DNA of 64,000 bases from DASZIT01 sp963770635 (lineage in GTDB: Bacteria > Actinomycetota > Acidimicrobiia > Acidimicrobiales > RAAP-2), in NCBI GenBank assembly GCA_963770635.1, contig CAVYQI010000003.1, positions 62,001 through 126,000 of the forward strand, read 5' to 3'. The position numbers and the translations under genes were made by a program. Shown here one piece after another: positions 34,643-46,544 of the stretch. The notes under the pieces were generated by a model that worked only from the letters and a program-made list of their open reading frames with translations, had not been told where the DNA came from and did not search any database. The stretch's first letter is position 1. Every line of letters starts with the position of its first letter.

Positions 34643-36029
34643 CGAAGTCCGATGGGATGGTGGTCGTGGTCGTCGAACTGCTGCTGGTCGGCGGCGTGCT
34701 CCCACCCGAGCTGGCCACCGTTGTGGTCGTCGTGGCCGGGCTCCCATAGGGGTCGGGAGGCGGGGAGACAATCGGTTCCGGTGCCTGGCCCAAGAACTGG
34801 GCGACGGCTTGGTCCGCATCCGGCTGCTGGACATAGAGCACCGATCCGAGGTACCCGAACACCGATGAATCCGCCCCATAGGTCGGCAGGGTGGCCGTTA
34901 CCAGCGACGAGGACGCGAAGGCGTGGAACTCCCGGGCCAAGGAGACGAGACTCGCGACAGTGAAGGTCGAGTCGATAGTGACTCCTTGCACCACCGAGCC
35001 GATGAAAGCGTTGAGGGTGAGCGGGTTGTACTTTGTCTCCGCTTGGTTGATGAGCGCCTTCAAAAAGGCGTTCTGGCGCACGATGCGGCCGTAGTCGCCA
35101 GTCCCGTCATACTGCCAGTAGCCGTTCTCGTAGTACTCATAGTCTCGACTTCGAGCCACCGCCAGGGAATAGCCGCCATTCACGTGTTGGCACCCGGTGG
35201 TGGTGATATCGAGCCCGGTTTCGACATCTTTGGCCGGATAGGGGAAGTTGAGCCAAATCCCACCGATGGCGTCGACTGCCCCGCGGAAACCCTCGAAGTC
35301 GAGCTGAACCACATGGCTGATCGGGATGCCGAAGTCGGCTTCGATGGTCTGCACCAGCTGATCCGGCCCGTTGTTGTAGGTGGCGTTGATCCGGTTGTAG
35401 GTGCCGATCTGGCTGGTGTCGCCGGCCACCTGAATCATGGTGTCCCGGGGGATGGAGAGGACCCGGATCTGACCGGTAGCCGGAACCACGTGAACGATCT
35501 TGACAACGTCACTTCGCTGACCCGTTGTTACCGTCTCCGACCCAAAATGGGAAGCATCGGAGGATGACTCCCCCACCCGTGAGTCGGATCCGATGAGCAA
35601 CACGTTGAACGGCTGACCGACCGGCGCGGCTTTCAGATGTTTCACCGTGACCTTCGAGACCTGATTGAACCGGTACTGGATGTAGCCGTACCCGACGCCC
35701 ACCAACACCAGCACCAGTGACACCGTCACCACCGCGCCGAGAAGTACCCGGTCGATCCAACTTCGCTTCTGCTTGCGTCGGCGTCGTTCGGCTCTCCGTC
35801 CCTTCCGGGTGGGGGCCAGCTCCGGGACCGCGGTGGCCACGGCGTCGCCGGGGACAACCTCGGGATCGTCGGCGGATCCGCTCTCGGCCGGACCCCCATC
35901 GGCCGACTCAGATCCTCTCGACTCGGCCTCGGGCGAGACCGGATCACCTTCTCCCGTCGCCCGAGAACTCCCCTTCCCACCTCGGGGTGCACTGTGTGCG
36001 CCGCCCCGTCGGCGATCTCGGCGAGCCAT
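34620..36029 (-). CDS. LytR-CpsA-Psr (LCP) family protein
   Basis: A 469-residue membrane protein of the family that attaches glycopolymers (e.g. arabinogalactan or teichoic acids) to peptidoglycan. A basic, Pro/Ser-rich cytoplasmic N-terminus (~1-95, RRAERRRRKQKRS) precedes one membrane helix (~100-125). The LCP domain follows: VLLIGSDSR, RSDVVKIVHV, LSIPRDTMIQV and YNRINATYNNGPD, containing the Arg and Asp residues that bind the lipid pyrophosphate. A Ser/Thr-rich C-terminal tail ends the protein. ATG 36029 is taken; a longer frame starts 18 bases upstream. Confidence 0.92.
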   Translation of the reverse strand: MARRDRRRGGAHSAPRGGKGSSRATGEGDPVSPEAESRGSESADGGPAESGSADDPEVVPGDAVATAVPELAPTRKGRRAERRRRKQKRSWIDRVLLGAVVTVSLVLVLVGVGYGYIQYRFNQVSKVTVKHLKAAPVGQPFNVLLIGSDSRVGESSSDASHFGSETVTTGQRSDVVKIVHVVPATGQIRVLSIPRDTMIQVAGDTSQIGTYNRINATYNNGPDQLVQTIEADFGIPISHVVQLDFEGFRGAVDAIGGIWLNFPYPAKDVETGLDITTTGCQHVNGGYSLAVARSRDYEYYENGYWQYDGTGDYGRIVRQNAFLKALINQAETKYNPLTLNAFIGSVVQGVTIDSTFTVASLVSLAREFHAFASSSLVTATLPTYGADSSVFGYLGSVLYVQQPDADQAVAQFLGQAPEPIVSPPPDPYGSPATTTTTVASSGGSTPPTSSSSTTTTTIPSDFDPTPCTP

Positions 36030-36195
36030 GGCCAATGACGCTAGCAATCACGGGATCGATATAGTCGCCACCTCCGCCGACGGCTCGCGGACCTCGAACC
36101 ACCCGTGGCCGACAGCCACCCGCCGGGGGCGGAGTGCCAAGTGCTACCCAGGTACCGATTGCCGAGGCGGTCATGAGACCCCGAACCGGTGCGGC

Positions 36196-38196
<2,001 letters not shown>

Positions 38197-38242
38197 GTTC
38201 TCTACCTCCCAACCATCAGCCTCGCGCAGTTCTGCCCGACGG

Positions 38243-38884
38243 TCAGGATTTCGGAGCCAGCGGGATCGTGGGGATGATTGCCTTCTTGAACGTCTCGTTC
38301 ACCACGCCGGCAAACGATGCGTACCAAGCGGCGGCGGCGGTGGCGAGACCGATATAGCCGCCCCAGTGAGTAAAGGTGGTGTTGCTCCGGAATGCCCCAA
38401 TGGTGAGGAGGGCGAAGGTGGCGGTCAGCAACACGAACACCAGGGCCACCGCCCCGCTGACTCGAAACGAAGGCACGATCATGTAGAAGGTGAAGATCGT
38501 CCATCCCAGTAGGAACACACCCACCGCGACCGGAGCGTCGGTTGAGGAGATGCCGCCGGCCACAAACTTGATGAACACGTAATACGAGATCCAGAACGCC
38601 CCGAACGAGGAGAAGGCCAGCGCCCCGAAGGTGTTCCGCCGGGTGAACTCCCACATCCCGGCCAGGAGTTGCACCCCTCCGCCGTAGACGAGGGCCAGGG
38701 CTATGGCGGCGTCCGCACCCGGGCCCCAGATGTTGGCGTTGCCCATACTGAGGGCAAAAGTGGTCATGGCGAAGGCAGCCAATCCCAACGGCGCCGGGTC
38801 GGCCGTGGTGTGAAGCGTCGGTGGCATGGGAACCGGACCTTCCCCCACCTCGGTTGCCCTCATCCCGACTGATTCTGTTGCCAT
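38243..38884 (-). CDS. Acetate uptake permease, GPR1/FUN34/YaaH family
   Basis: A 213-residue protein with six hydrophobic segments. It carries the family's N-terminal DPAPLGLAAFAMTTFALSMG and an Asn/Gly-rich loop. Members (SatP, Ady2) carry acetate or succinate with protons. Position directly upstream of acs supports acetate. A 227-base upstream gap is unusually AT-rich for this window and carries a nested inverted repeat that could be its operator. Confidence 0.9.
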   Translation of the reverse strand: MATESVGMRATEVGEGPVPMPPTLHTTADPAPLGLAAFAMTTFALSMGNANIWGPGADAAIALALVYGGGVQLLAGMWEFTRRNTFGALAFSSFGAFWISYYVFIKFVAGGISSTDAPVAVGVFLLGWTIFTFYMIVPSFRVSGAVALVFVLLTATFALLTIGAFRSNTTFTHWGGYIGLATAAAAWYASFAGVVNETFKKAIIPTIPLAPKS

Positions 38885-39015
38885 GTGTTCCCCCCTATTC
38901 GCAGGCGGCCCGCCCGGCGAACGACCCCGGGTACCGGCCGGCTTCAGCTTGTCTACTCAACTACTTACCCAGGCCGAGGCGCTGAATAAACCGCCGAATA
39001 AACAAATGTCCTGGC

Positions 39016-39053
39016 ATGACATGGAATGCCGTTTTCATCCATGTGAATGTCAT
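39016..39053. promoter_or_regulatory. Nested inverted repeats upstream of acetate permease
   Basis: Two nested perfect inverted repeats: ATGACAT (39016-39022) with ATGTCAT (39047-39053), and ACATGGA (39019-39025) with TCCATGT (39038-39044). They sit in the AT-rich gap between the frameshifted SDR and the acetate permease, both on the minus strand. It may be an operator for the permease-acs operon; a terminator of the SDR is the alternative. Confidence 0.4.
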
Positions 39054-39111
39054 CACAAGGGGGAACGACGAAGGCGACTGGCAACCGGTTCGCTCGGTTT
39101 TGAAAGGTTGG

Positions 39112-39919
39112 CTAGCTCTCGGGGCCCGACAACCCCAACAGCGGGGTGACGGCGTGGTCGCGACCGGCGGTATAGCCCCCGTCCACCGGGAAGGCCACCC
39201 CGGTGACGAACGACGCGTCGTCGGAAAGGAGGAACGCCGCCGCCGCGGCGATCTCTTCCGGTCTACCCATCCGGTGCAGTGTGTGCTCCGCAATCAGCAA
39301 ATCAAGGGTTTTGTCCATTCCGGGGAGGGCAAAGACCTCCGCGGTCATCGGGGTATCGATGAAACCGGGGCAGATGGCGTTGACCCGAATGCCGCGGCCC
39401 CCGTAGTCGATCGCCATGTTCTTGGTCAGCAACACCACCCCTCCCTTCGAGGCGCTGTAGGCGCTGCCTCCCGCGGTTCCCTCCAGGCCCTCGATACTCG
39501 CCACCGTGACGATCGATCCCCGGGACCCGTCGACAACCGGTCGCTCCAGCATGTGCCCGATGACATGCTTGGCCATCAGATAGGTGCCGGTGAGATTGAC
39601 GGAAATGACCCGGTGCCACTCGTCTTGACCGAGCGAGTGAACCGGTCCCCCGCCGGCAACTCCGGCCGCGTTCACCAGGCCGTCGATGCGACCAAAGGCG
39701 TCGAGTGTCGAAGCCACCAGTGCCGCGACCCGACGCCTCATCACTGACGTCAACCGCCCGGAATGAACAGGATCCGCCCGCCGGGGGGTCGAATTTCCAC
39801 TCAACCAGATCGCCGCCCATCACGGCTGCCCCTTCGTCGACCAGACGCTCCGTGCACGCCAGGCCGATTCCGGAGGCAGCCCCGGTCACGATCACTACCT
39901 TGCCCGTCAGTCCCCTCAT
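39112..39919 (-). pseudogene. SDR family oxidoreductase, frameshifted
   Basis: This is a short-chain dehydrogenase broken by one extra base. The N-terminal part, with TGAASGIG and DVSDEAS, is in one frame from 39919; the rest (GLVNAAGVAGG, Ser in VASIEGLEG, YSASKGG, CPGFIDTPM and the C-terminal LLSDDASFVTG) is in another frame ending at 39112. Removing one C from the CCC run at 39729-39731 joins DVSDEAS to VAALVAST and gives a normal 268-residue SDR with all catalytic residues. Everything else is intact, so a sequencing error or very recent mutation is likely. The product resembles the SDR at 51221-52159. Confidence 0.85.
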
Positions 39920-40072
39920 CGAGTCCTCCCACGATCATCGAGCGACGGCCGATCTTTGCATCTGCTAGAGAGTCAGGCACGTGGATATCCCAAGTTCCCG
40001 ACGCCGACCGGCCAACTCCGCCGGCTCACACCGGGGTGAACGGAGCTTGGGCCCGAAGAAAGGACCCGGTGA

Positions 40073-41179
40073 GTGAAGTTCGCCCTCTTCTATGAGATCC
40101 CGGTACCCCAACCCTGGCAGCCCGACAGTGAGCTGATCGCGTACCAGAACACACTCGAGCAGGCTGTCGCCGCCGACAGGGCCGGATGGGACGCCTTCTG
40201 GACGGTCGAGCACCATTTTCTGCAGGAGTACTCGCACTGCTCCAATCCCGAGGTGCTCTACGGGGCCATCGCCGCCCGGACGGAGCGGATCCGGTTGGGT
40301 TACGGAGTCCGGCTGATGCCCAAGCCCTACAACCACCCGGTGCGCACCGCCGAGTCGGTTGCCGTCCTCGACCTGATCTCCAACGGAAGGGTCGACTTCG
40401 GGACCGGCCGATCGGCCACCCGGGCCGAGCTCGAAGGCTTCGGTCTCGATCCATCCGAGACCCGTGAAATGTGGCGGGAAGCCATCGAGCACGTGGTCGG
40501 GTGTTGGACCAACGAGGAGTACGAGTTCGACGGCACCTACTGGCAGATGCCGCGTCGCCGGGTGCAACCCAAGCCGTTGCAGAAGCCCCATCCGCCGATC
40601 TGGGGGGCCACCACCAGTGACGACGGCCACCGTCAGGTGGGTGAACTGGGGCTCGGTCTGTGCTCGTTCGCGGTCGGGGTGTCTCCGGAGGAAGTCAAGA
40701 GGAGAGTCGACATCTACCGGGCCGCATCGCAGGCCTGCACCGAACCCCTCGGGGATTACGTCAACAACCAGGCGGCCACCTTCACCATGGCGCTCTGCAC
40801 CGACAATCGGGACAAGGCCATCGACCTGGCCCGGGAGTCCTTCGAGTGGTACCCGGTGACGGGGGCCAAACAGATCGCCACCGTCTCCGAGTGGATGGCA
40901 GAACGGAACCAGGAGCTCGGCACCTACTCCTACGCCGCCGACATGAAGGCCCACCAGGACGACGGATCGCTGGACCTCCTCAGCCTCGAGTACCTGATCG
41001 ACTCGAACGCCTGCGTCCTGGGCACCCCGGACGAATGTCTCGACACCTGCAAGAAGTACGAGGCGGCCGGGATCGACCTCCTGCTCTGCCTGGTCAATCC
41101 CTACAAGATCCCCCATGACGCGGTGATGGAGACGATCGAGTTGATGGGAACCTACGTGCTCCCGAAGTTCCGGGACTGA
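40073..41179 (+). CDS. LLM class flavin-dependent oxidoreductase
   Basis: A 368-residue luciferase-like monooxygenase family protein. It starts MKFALFYEIPVPQPW and contains WDAFWTVEHHFLQEYSHCSNP (~39-59), RIRLGYGVRLMPKPYNHP, and GRVDFGTGRSATRAEL (~104), all typical. Cofactor (FMN or F420) and substrate cannot be read. GTG 40073 has GAAAGGA upstream. It is convergent with the sufC gene, eight bases apart. Not closely similar to the LLM protein at 353-1543. Confidence 0.88.
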   Translation: MKFALFYEIPVPQPWQPDSELIAYQNTLEQAVAADRAGWDAFWTVEHHFLQEYSHCSNPEVLYGAIAARTERIRLGYGVRLMPKPYNHPVRTAESVAVLDLISNGRVDFGTGRSATRAELEGFGLDPSETREMWREAIEHVVGCWTNEEYEFDGTYWQMPRRRVQPKPLQKPHPPIWGATTSDDGHRQVGELGLGLCSFAVGVSPEEVKRRVDIYRAASQACTEPLGDYVNNQAATFTMALCTDNRDKAIDLARESFEWYPVTGAKQIATVSEWMAERNQELGTYSYAADMKAHQDDGSLDLLSLEYLIDSNACVLGTPDECLDTCKKYEAAGIDLLLCLVNPYKIPHDAVMETIELMGTYVLPKFRD

Positions 41180-41187
41180 CCCGCCGA

Positions 41188-41940
41188 TCAGATGTAGGCG
41201 GCGTACCCGGTCCGGTCGACGATCTCCGCCAGCTCGCTTTCACCGGTGGCGACCACCCGCCCGGCCGAAAGCACGTGCACGACATCCGGGTTGAGGACCT
41301 TCAACAACCGCCGGAAGTGGGTGATGGCCAGCACCCCGAGGTCCCACTCCTCGGTGGCTTCTTCGACCCGCCGACCGACCGCCGCCAGGGCGTCGACGTC
41401 GAGGCCGGAGTCGATCTCGTCGAGGACGGCAAACCGGGGTCGGAGCACGCCCATCTGCAGGGTCTCGTTCCGCTTGCGCTCTCCCCCCGAGAGGTCGACG
41501 TTGAGCGACCGGGTGAGGAACCGCTCGTCAAAGCCAATGCGCTGGGCCTCGGTGCGCATGCGCTCCCCCACGTCGTTGGCGGCGGTAGTCGCTCCCACCT
41601 CGTCGGCGTCGATCTCCGGCCGGGAGGCGGTCAGGGCCGTGACCAAGGAGACCCCGGGCACCTCGATCGGGTGCTGCATGCCGAGGAACAGTCCGGCCCG
41701 GGCCCGTTGCCAGGTGGGCAGGGAGAGCAGGTCGATCCCGTCGAGGGTGACCGACCCGCGGGTGACCTCGTAGCCCGGTCGCCCCATCAACACGTGGGCC
41801 AGGGTGCTCTTTCCCGAACCGTTGGGGCCCATCACCGCATGGACCTCACCGCTGCCCACGGTGAGGGTCACGCCCCGAAGGATCTCGCGGCCGGGGATCC
41901 CGGCGTGCAGATCTTCGATCTTGAGCTCACCCGTACTCAT
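41188..41940 (-). CDS. sufC: Fe-S cluster assembly ATPase SufC (second copy)
   Basis: A 250-residue SufC with Walker A VMGPNGSGKST, signature LSGGERKRNE and Walker B AVLDEIDSGLDVDAL. It is the last gene of the sufD-Rieske-sufC run and overlaps the Rieske gene as ATGA. Its partners SufB and SufD are in the same locus, so this is the copy expected in the SufBCD complex. Compared with the 31977 copy it differs throughout, so the duplication is not recent. Confidence 0.93.
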   Translation of the reverse strand: MSTGELKIEDLHAGIPGREILRGVTLTVGSGEVHAVMGPNGSGKSTLAHVLMGRPGYEVTRGSVTLDGIDLLSLPTWQRARAGLFLGMQHPIEVPGVSLVTALTASRPEIDADEVGATTAANDVGERMRTEAQRIGFDERFLTRSLNVDLSGGERKRNETLQMGVLRPRFAVLDEIDSGLDVDALAAVGRRVEEATEEWDLGVLAITHFRRLLKVLNPDVVHVLSAGRVVATGESELAEIVDRTGYAAYI

Positions 41941-42254
41941 GGCACCACCACCGAAACGTCCTCATCGTCGACGACCAGTTCGTAGACCGGCACCGGCTTG
42001 GTGGCCGGGAGGGAGCAGGGCTCGCCGGTGCAGAGGTCGAACGTCGAGCCGTGCTTGGCGCACTCGATCTCCCGCTCGTCCGGCCACACCTCGCCGTCGG
42101 CCAACGAGTACTCCTCGTGGCTGCAGCGGTCACCGATGGCATAGAAATCGTCGCCGATCCGAACCAGGGCGACCCGGAGGCCGGCCACATCGAAGCGCTT
42201 GGCCTGCCCCGGCTGGAGGTCGTCGCGCCCGCACAGGCGCGCCGTCTCAGGCAC
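41937..42254 (-). CDS. Rieske [2Fe-2S] ferredoxin of the suf operon
   Basis: A 105-residue Rieske protein with ligands C44/H46 (RCSHEEYS) and C65/H68 (ECAKHGSTF). A soluble single-domain form, annotated elsewhere as non-heme oxygenase ferredoxin subunit, that is a regular member of actinobacterial suf operons between sufD and sufC. It may carry electrons for cluster assembly. GTG 42254 lies inside the end of sufD (8-base overlap). Confidence 0.92.
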   Translation of the reverse strand: MPETARLCGRDDLQPGQAKRFDVAGLRVALVRIGDDFYAIGDRCSHEEYSLADGEVWPDEREIECAKHGSTFDLCTGEPCSLPATKPVPVYELVVDDEDVSVVVP

Positions 42255-43638
42255 CGTGCACCCCGGTCCGATCGGCCAGCGCCCGGCCGATCATGGCTCG
42301 GGTCCCGGCAATGGGCACCTGGTTGGCGATGTCGTCGAAGAACCCGGCCACGATCAACCGTTCGGCCACCTCCGGTTCCACCCCCCGGGTCTCGAGGTAG
42401 TAGAGCTGGTCCTCCGACACGGGACCCACCGTCGAGGCGTGGCTGCACCGGACGTCGTTCTCCTCGATGTCGAGGTTCGGCACCGAGTCCGCATGGGCCC
42501 CCTCGTCGAGGACGAGGTTGTGGTTGGTCTGCATGGCATCGGAGCGGACCGCGCCCCTCTGCATCCGGATCAGGCCGCTGTAGACGGAATGGGAATGGTC
42601 GGCGACCGCCCCCATGAAGAGCAGGTCGCTGGTGGTCTTCGGGGCCCGGTGATCCTGGAGGGTCCGGAAGTCGAGCATCTGTTCATCTCGGCCGATGTAC
42701 GCCGCCCGAAGCTTGCTGGAGCCGGAAGCCCCGACCAGCGCCGAGTCGGTACGAAGTCGGGCGTAGTCACCGCCGAGGGCCACGGCAAAACTGTGGAGAC
42801 TGGCGTCGGCTCCAATGGTGCTGGCCTGATGAGCCAACTGCCAGGTGGCCGGCCCCAACGCCTGGATGCTGACGAAGCTCAACTTGGCGCCATCGGCCAC
42901 CTGAATCTCGGTCACCGGGACGACCAGATGCTCGGATGGGTTGGCACCCGACGGCGTGCCGGTCGGCAGGAGCTCGGCCAGCAGCCCACCGCCGGTGTCG
43001 GCGTCGACCACGATCTCGATCACCGAGGCCACCGAGGAGGCGCCGCCCCGGATCATCGTCCGGGGAAACACCGCATCGCCGCCCGGGCCGCTGATCACGT
43101 GGACGACCACCACCGGATGCTCGATCGAGGCGCCGGTGCCGACGTCGACCACCAACGGGTCGGCGGCGAAGGCATCGTTGAGAAGCACGAAGTCAGCGGG
43201 GTCGGTGGCGATCGACCCCAGCATCGCTTCTGCCTCATCGTGTCCGCTGAGCCGTCCGAGCCTCAGCCGGTCGCCGCCTGGCTCCGACACCGAGGCCAGC
43301 ACCCCGTTGACGGTGACGATCAGCCCGCTACGGGGTCCGAGGCCGTCGACCAGGGCGAGGACCCGATCCAAGGACGGCGGCACCGGGACGTCGGTGGACG
43401 TATCGGCAAAGGCGTCGGGGGACTGGAACCGACCGAGATCGATGCTGTCGATACGGCTGTAGCGCCAGACCTCGTCCTTCTCGGTGGGGAGTGGCGCCGA
43501 CGCGAAGGCTTCCGCCGCCGCCGTGCGGCGACGGCGCAGCCAGGGTGGCCCTTCGAGGGCGCCGGCGGTCTCCAGGGAAAAGGTGGGCAGGATGCAAAGC
43601 CTCTCGCGCAACGAGGCCCGGGTAACGAGCCTCGGCAT
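42247..43638 (-). CDS. sufD: Fe-S cluster assembly scaffold SufD
   Basis: A 463-residue SufD. It has the beta-helix core with many short repeats, EVWRYSRIDSIDL near the N-terminus, and the C-terminal conserved NLDIEENDVRCSHASTVGPVSEDQLYYL that holds the Cys and His at the SufB-SufD interface. ATG 43638 has GGGGCAGG close upstream; the frame extends further but over the divergent crotonase gene. In most actinobacteria sufD follows sufB directly; here two genes, one on the other strand, separate them. Confidence 0.93.
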   Translation of the reverse strand: MPRLVTRASLRERLCILPTFSLETAGALEGPPWLRRRRTAAAEAFASAPLPTEKDEVWRYSRIDSIDLGRFQSPDAFADTSTDVPVPPSLDRVLALVDGLGPRSGLIVTVNGVLASVSEPGGDRLRLGRLSGHDEAEAMLGSIATDPADFVLLNDAFAADPLVVDVGTGASIEHPVVVVHVISGPGGDAVFPRTMIRGGASSVASVIEIVVDADTGGGLLAELLPTGTPSGANPSEHLVVPVTEIQVADGAKLSFVSIQALGPATWQLAHQASTIGADASLHSFAVALGGDYARLRTDSALVGASGSSKLRAAYIGRDEQMLDFRTLQDHRAPKTTSDLLFMGAVADHSHSVYSGLIRMQRGAVRSDAMQTNHNLVLDEGAHADSVPNLDIEENDVRCSHASTVGPVSEDQLYYLETRGVEPEVAERLIVAGFFDDIANQVPIAGTRAMIGRALADRTGVHGA

Positions 43639-43693
43639 CCATGATACCTGCCCCTTTCGCCTTCCCAGACGGGCAGGGCCTACGCTTTCGGCC

Positions 43694-44557
43694 ATGACCA
43701 CCACCGCCGATCCCACCATCGACACCTTCGTTTCCGAGGTGCTCACCATCGAGGTGGACAACCACGTCGCCACCCTGTGGCTCGACCGCCCCGAGAAGCG
43801 GAACGCCCTCGGCCCGGCCTTCTGGACCGACCTTCCGCTCGCCATGGCCGCCATCGGCTCGCGTCAAGATGTCCGGGTGGTGGTGATCGCCGCCAAGGGG
43901 CCCCATTTCAGCGTCGGCCTGGATCTGGTGGCCATGGCCGGACTGACGGGAGGGGCCACCGGAAAAGACGGAAAGCCGCAGTCGATGGCGGGACGGGCCA
44001 AGTCCTCGCGCGCCTCCATCCTCGAGTTGCAGGCGTCGGTGACCTCGGTGGCCGACTGCCCGTTCCCGGTGATCGCCGCCATCCACGGCTACTGCATCGG
44101 GGGCGGGGTCGACCTGGCGGCCGCCTGCGACATCCGGTTGGCGTCGTCTGATGCCCTGTTGTCGGTGCGGGAGGCCAAGGTGGCCATCGTGGCCGATCTC
44201 GGCAGCCTCCAGCGGCTACCCCACATCATCGGCAAGGGTCATCTGGCCGAGTTGGCCTACACCGGGAAGGACATCACCGCCGAGCGGGCTCGGGAGATCG
44301 GACTGGTCAACTCCGTCTCGGCGGATGCGGTGGCGGTGCTGGCCGAGGCCCGTGCCCTGGCTGCGGAGATCGCCGCCAACTCGCCTCTCGCCGTCCAGGG
44401 AACCAAAGCCGTGCTGGCCGCCAGCGAAGGAAAGTCGGTGGCCGACGGGCTCGAGTTCGTCGCCGCCTGGAACGCCGGATTCCTCGCCTCGGACGACCTG
44501 GTGGAGGCCATGACCGCCTTCATGGAGAAACGCCCGGGGGAATTCACCGGGCGCTGA
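43694..44557 (+). CDS. Crotonase family protein, dienoyl-CoA isomerase-like
   Basis: A 287-residue enoyl-CoA hydratase/isomerase family protein. Oxyanion-hole segments are HFSVGLDLVAMAG and IHGYCIGGGVDLAAACD. The Asp in IVADLGSLQRLPHIIG corresponds to the catalytic acid of delta3,5-delta2,4-dienoyl-CoA isomerase (ECH1) rather than the two-Glu hydratase set, so isomerase activity is the better guess. It is on the plus strand inside the otherwise minus-strand suf locus, 55 bases from the sufD start. Confidence 0.85.
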   Translation: MTTTADPTIDTFVSEVLTIEVDNHVATLWLDRPEKRNALGPAFWTDLPLAMAAIGSRQDVRVVVIAAKGPHFSVGLDLVAMAGLTGGATGKDGKPQSMAGRAKSSRASILELQASVTSVADCPFPVIAAIHGYCIGGGVDLAAACDIRLASSDALLSVREAKVAIVADLGSLQRLPHIIGKGHLAELAYTGKDITAERAREIGLVNSVSADAVAVLAEARALAAEIAANSPLAVQGTKAVLAASEGKSVADGLEFVAAWNAGFLASDDLVEAMTAFMEKRPGEFTGR

Positions 44558-44599
44558 CGCTCAGGGCGGTCGGTCAGACCGTCGTCCCAAGCGGCGCGG

Positions 44600-44944
44600 T
44601 CAGCGGCGCCGGTTCCACCAGCGGCTCCGCTTGCGCTCGGCCTTGGCCTCTTCTTTTTCGACGTCGAATATCACCTGCGGGCCGACCGCGTTGATGATGT
44701 TCTCGGCGTCGTCGAGGAGCGCGGCGGCGTCCCCGTCGGGGACATCGGGCATCGCCTCGAGGGGAGGTTCCACCAGCGATCCCCGAGCCCACCCCACATC
44801 CGCGAACCGGCGGGCATACGACGGGCAGTCGTCCGGGCACTTCCAGGGGGCGTCGGGGGCCAGGTCGAGAACACAGAACCGGGCGACCTCCCCCGAGTCA
44901 TAGGTCCGACTCTGGAAGTTCTTGCACTCTTCCCGCATGGGCAT
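44600..44944 (-). CDS. Four-cysteine hypothetical protein in suf locus
   Basis: A 114-residue protein of unknown function. Cysteines C7, C24, C36 and C40 in the N-terminal 40 residues (REECKNF, ARFCVLD, WKCPDDC) could form a metal or Fe-S site. The C-terminal half is acidic then ends very basic (AERKRSRWWNRRR). Lies 50 bases after sufB on the same strand, so likely co-transcribed. I recognise it only as a conserved-looking actinobacterial type. ATG 44944 or 44938 may start it. Confidence 0.65.
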   Translation of the reverse strand: MPMREECKNFQSRTYDSGEVARFCVLDLAPDAPWKCPDDCPSYARRFADVGWARGSLVEPPLEAMPDVPDGDAAALLDDAENIINAVGPQVIFDVEKEEAKAERKRSRWWNRRR

Positions 44945-44994
44945 GGTTCTATTGTGCCCGCTGAGGCCTGGCTGACGGCGTCACCGGAGGTGGC

Positions 44995-46395
<1,401 letters not shown>

Positions 46396-46431
46396 ATCGC
46401 TCCTGAGGAAAGCCATCCGGTCGGACGGCCT

Positions 46432-46442
46432 ATTTCTCCTAC
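46432..46442 (-). promoter_or_regulatory. Suf motif GTAGGAGAAAT upstream of sufB
   Basis: On the minus strand GTAGGAGAAAT ends 36 bases before the sufB ATG. The same 11 bases in the same orientation occur before sufC at 31947-31957. The other half of the palindrome is degenerate here (6 of 10 matches). It may overlap the core promoter: TTGTTA lies just upstream on the same strand. Shared control of both suf loci is inferred. Confidence 0.5.
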
Positions 46443-46544
46443 ACAGATAGTAACAACCCTGGCCACCGGCCGAAACCCGTCGCCAGACTCCCAGGCAGGC
46501 ACCCGTGCGGCGGTGCCGTAGGCGTCACCCAGCCGTGCCACCAT

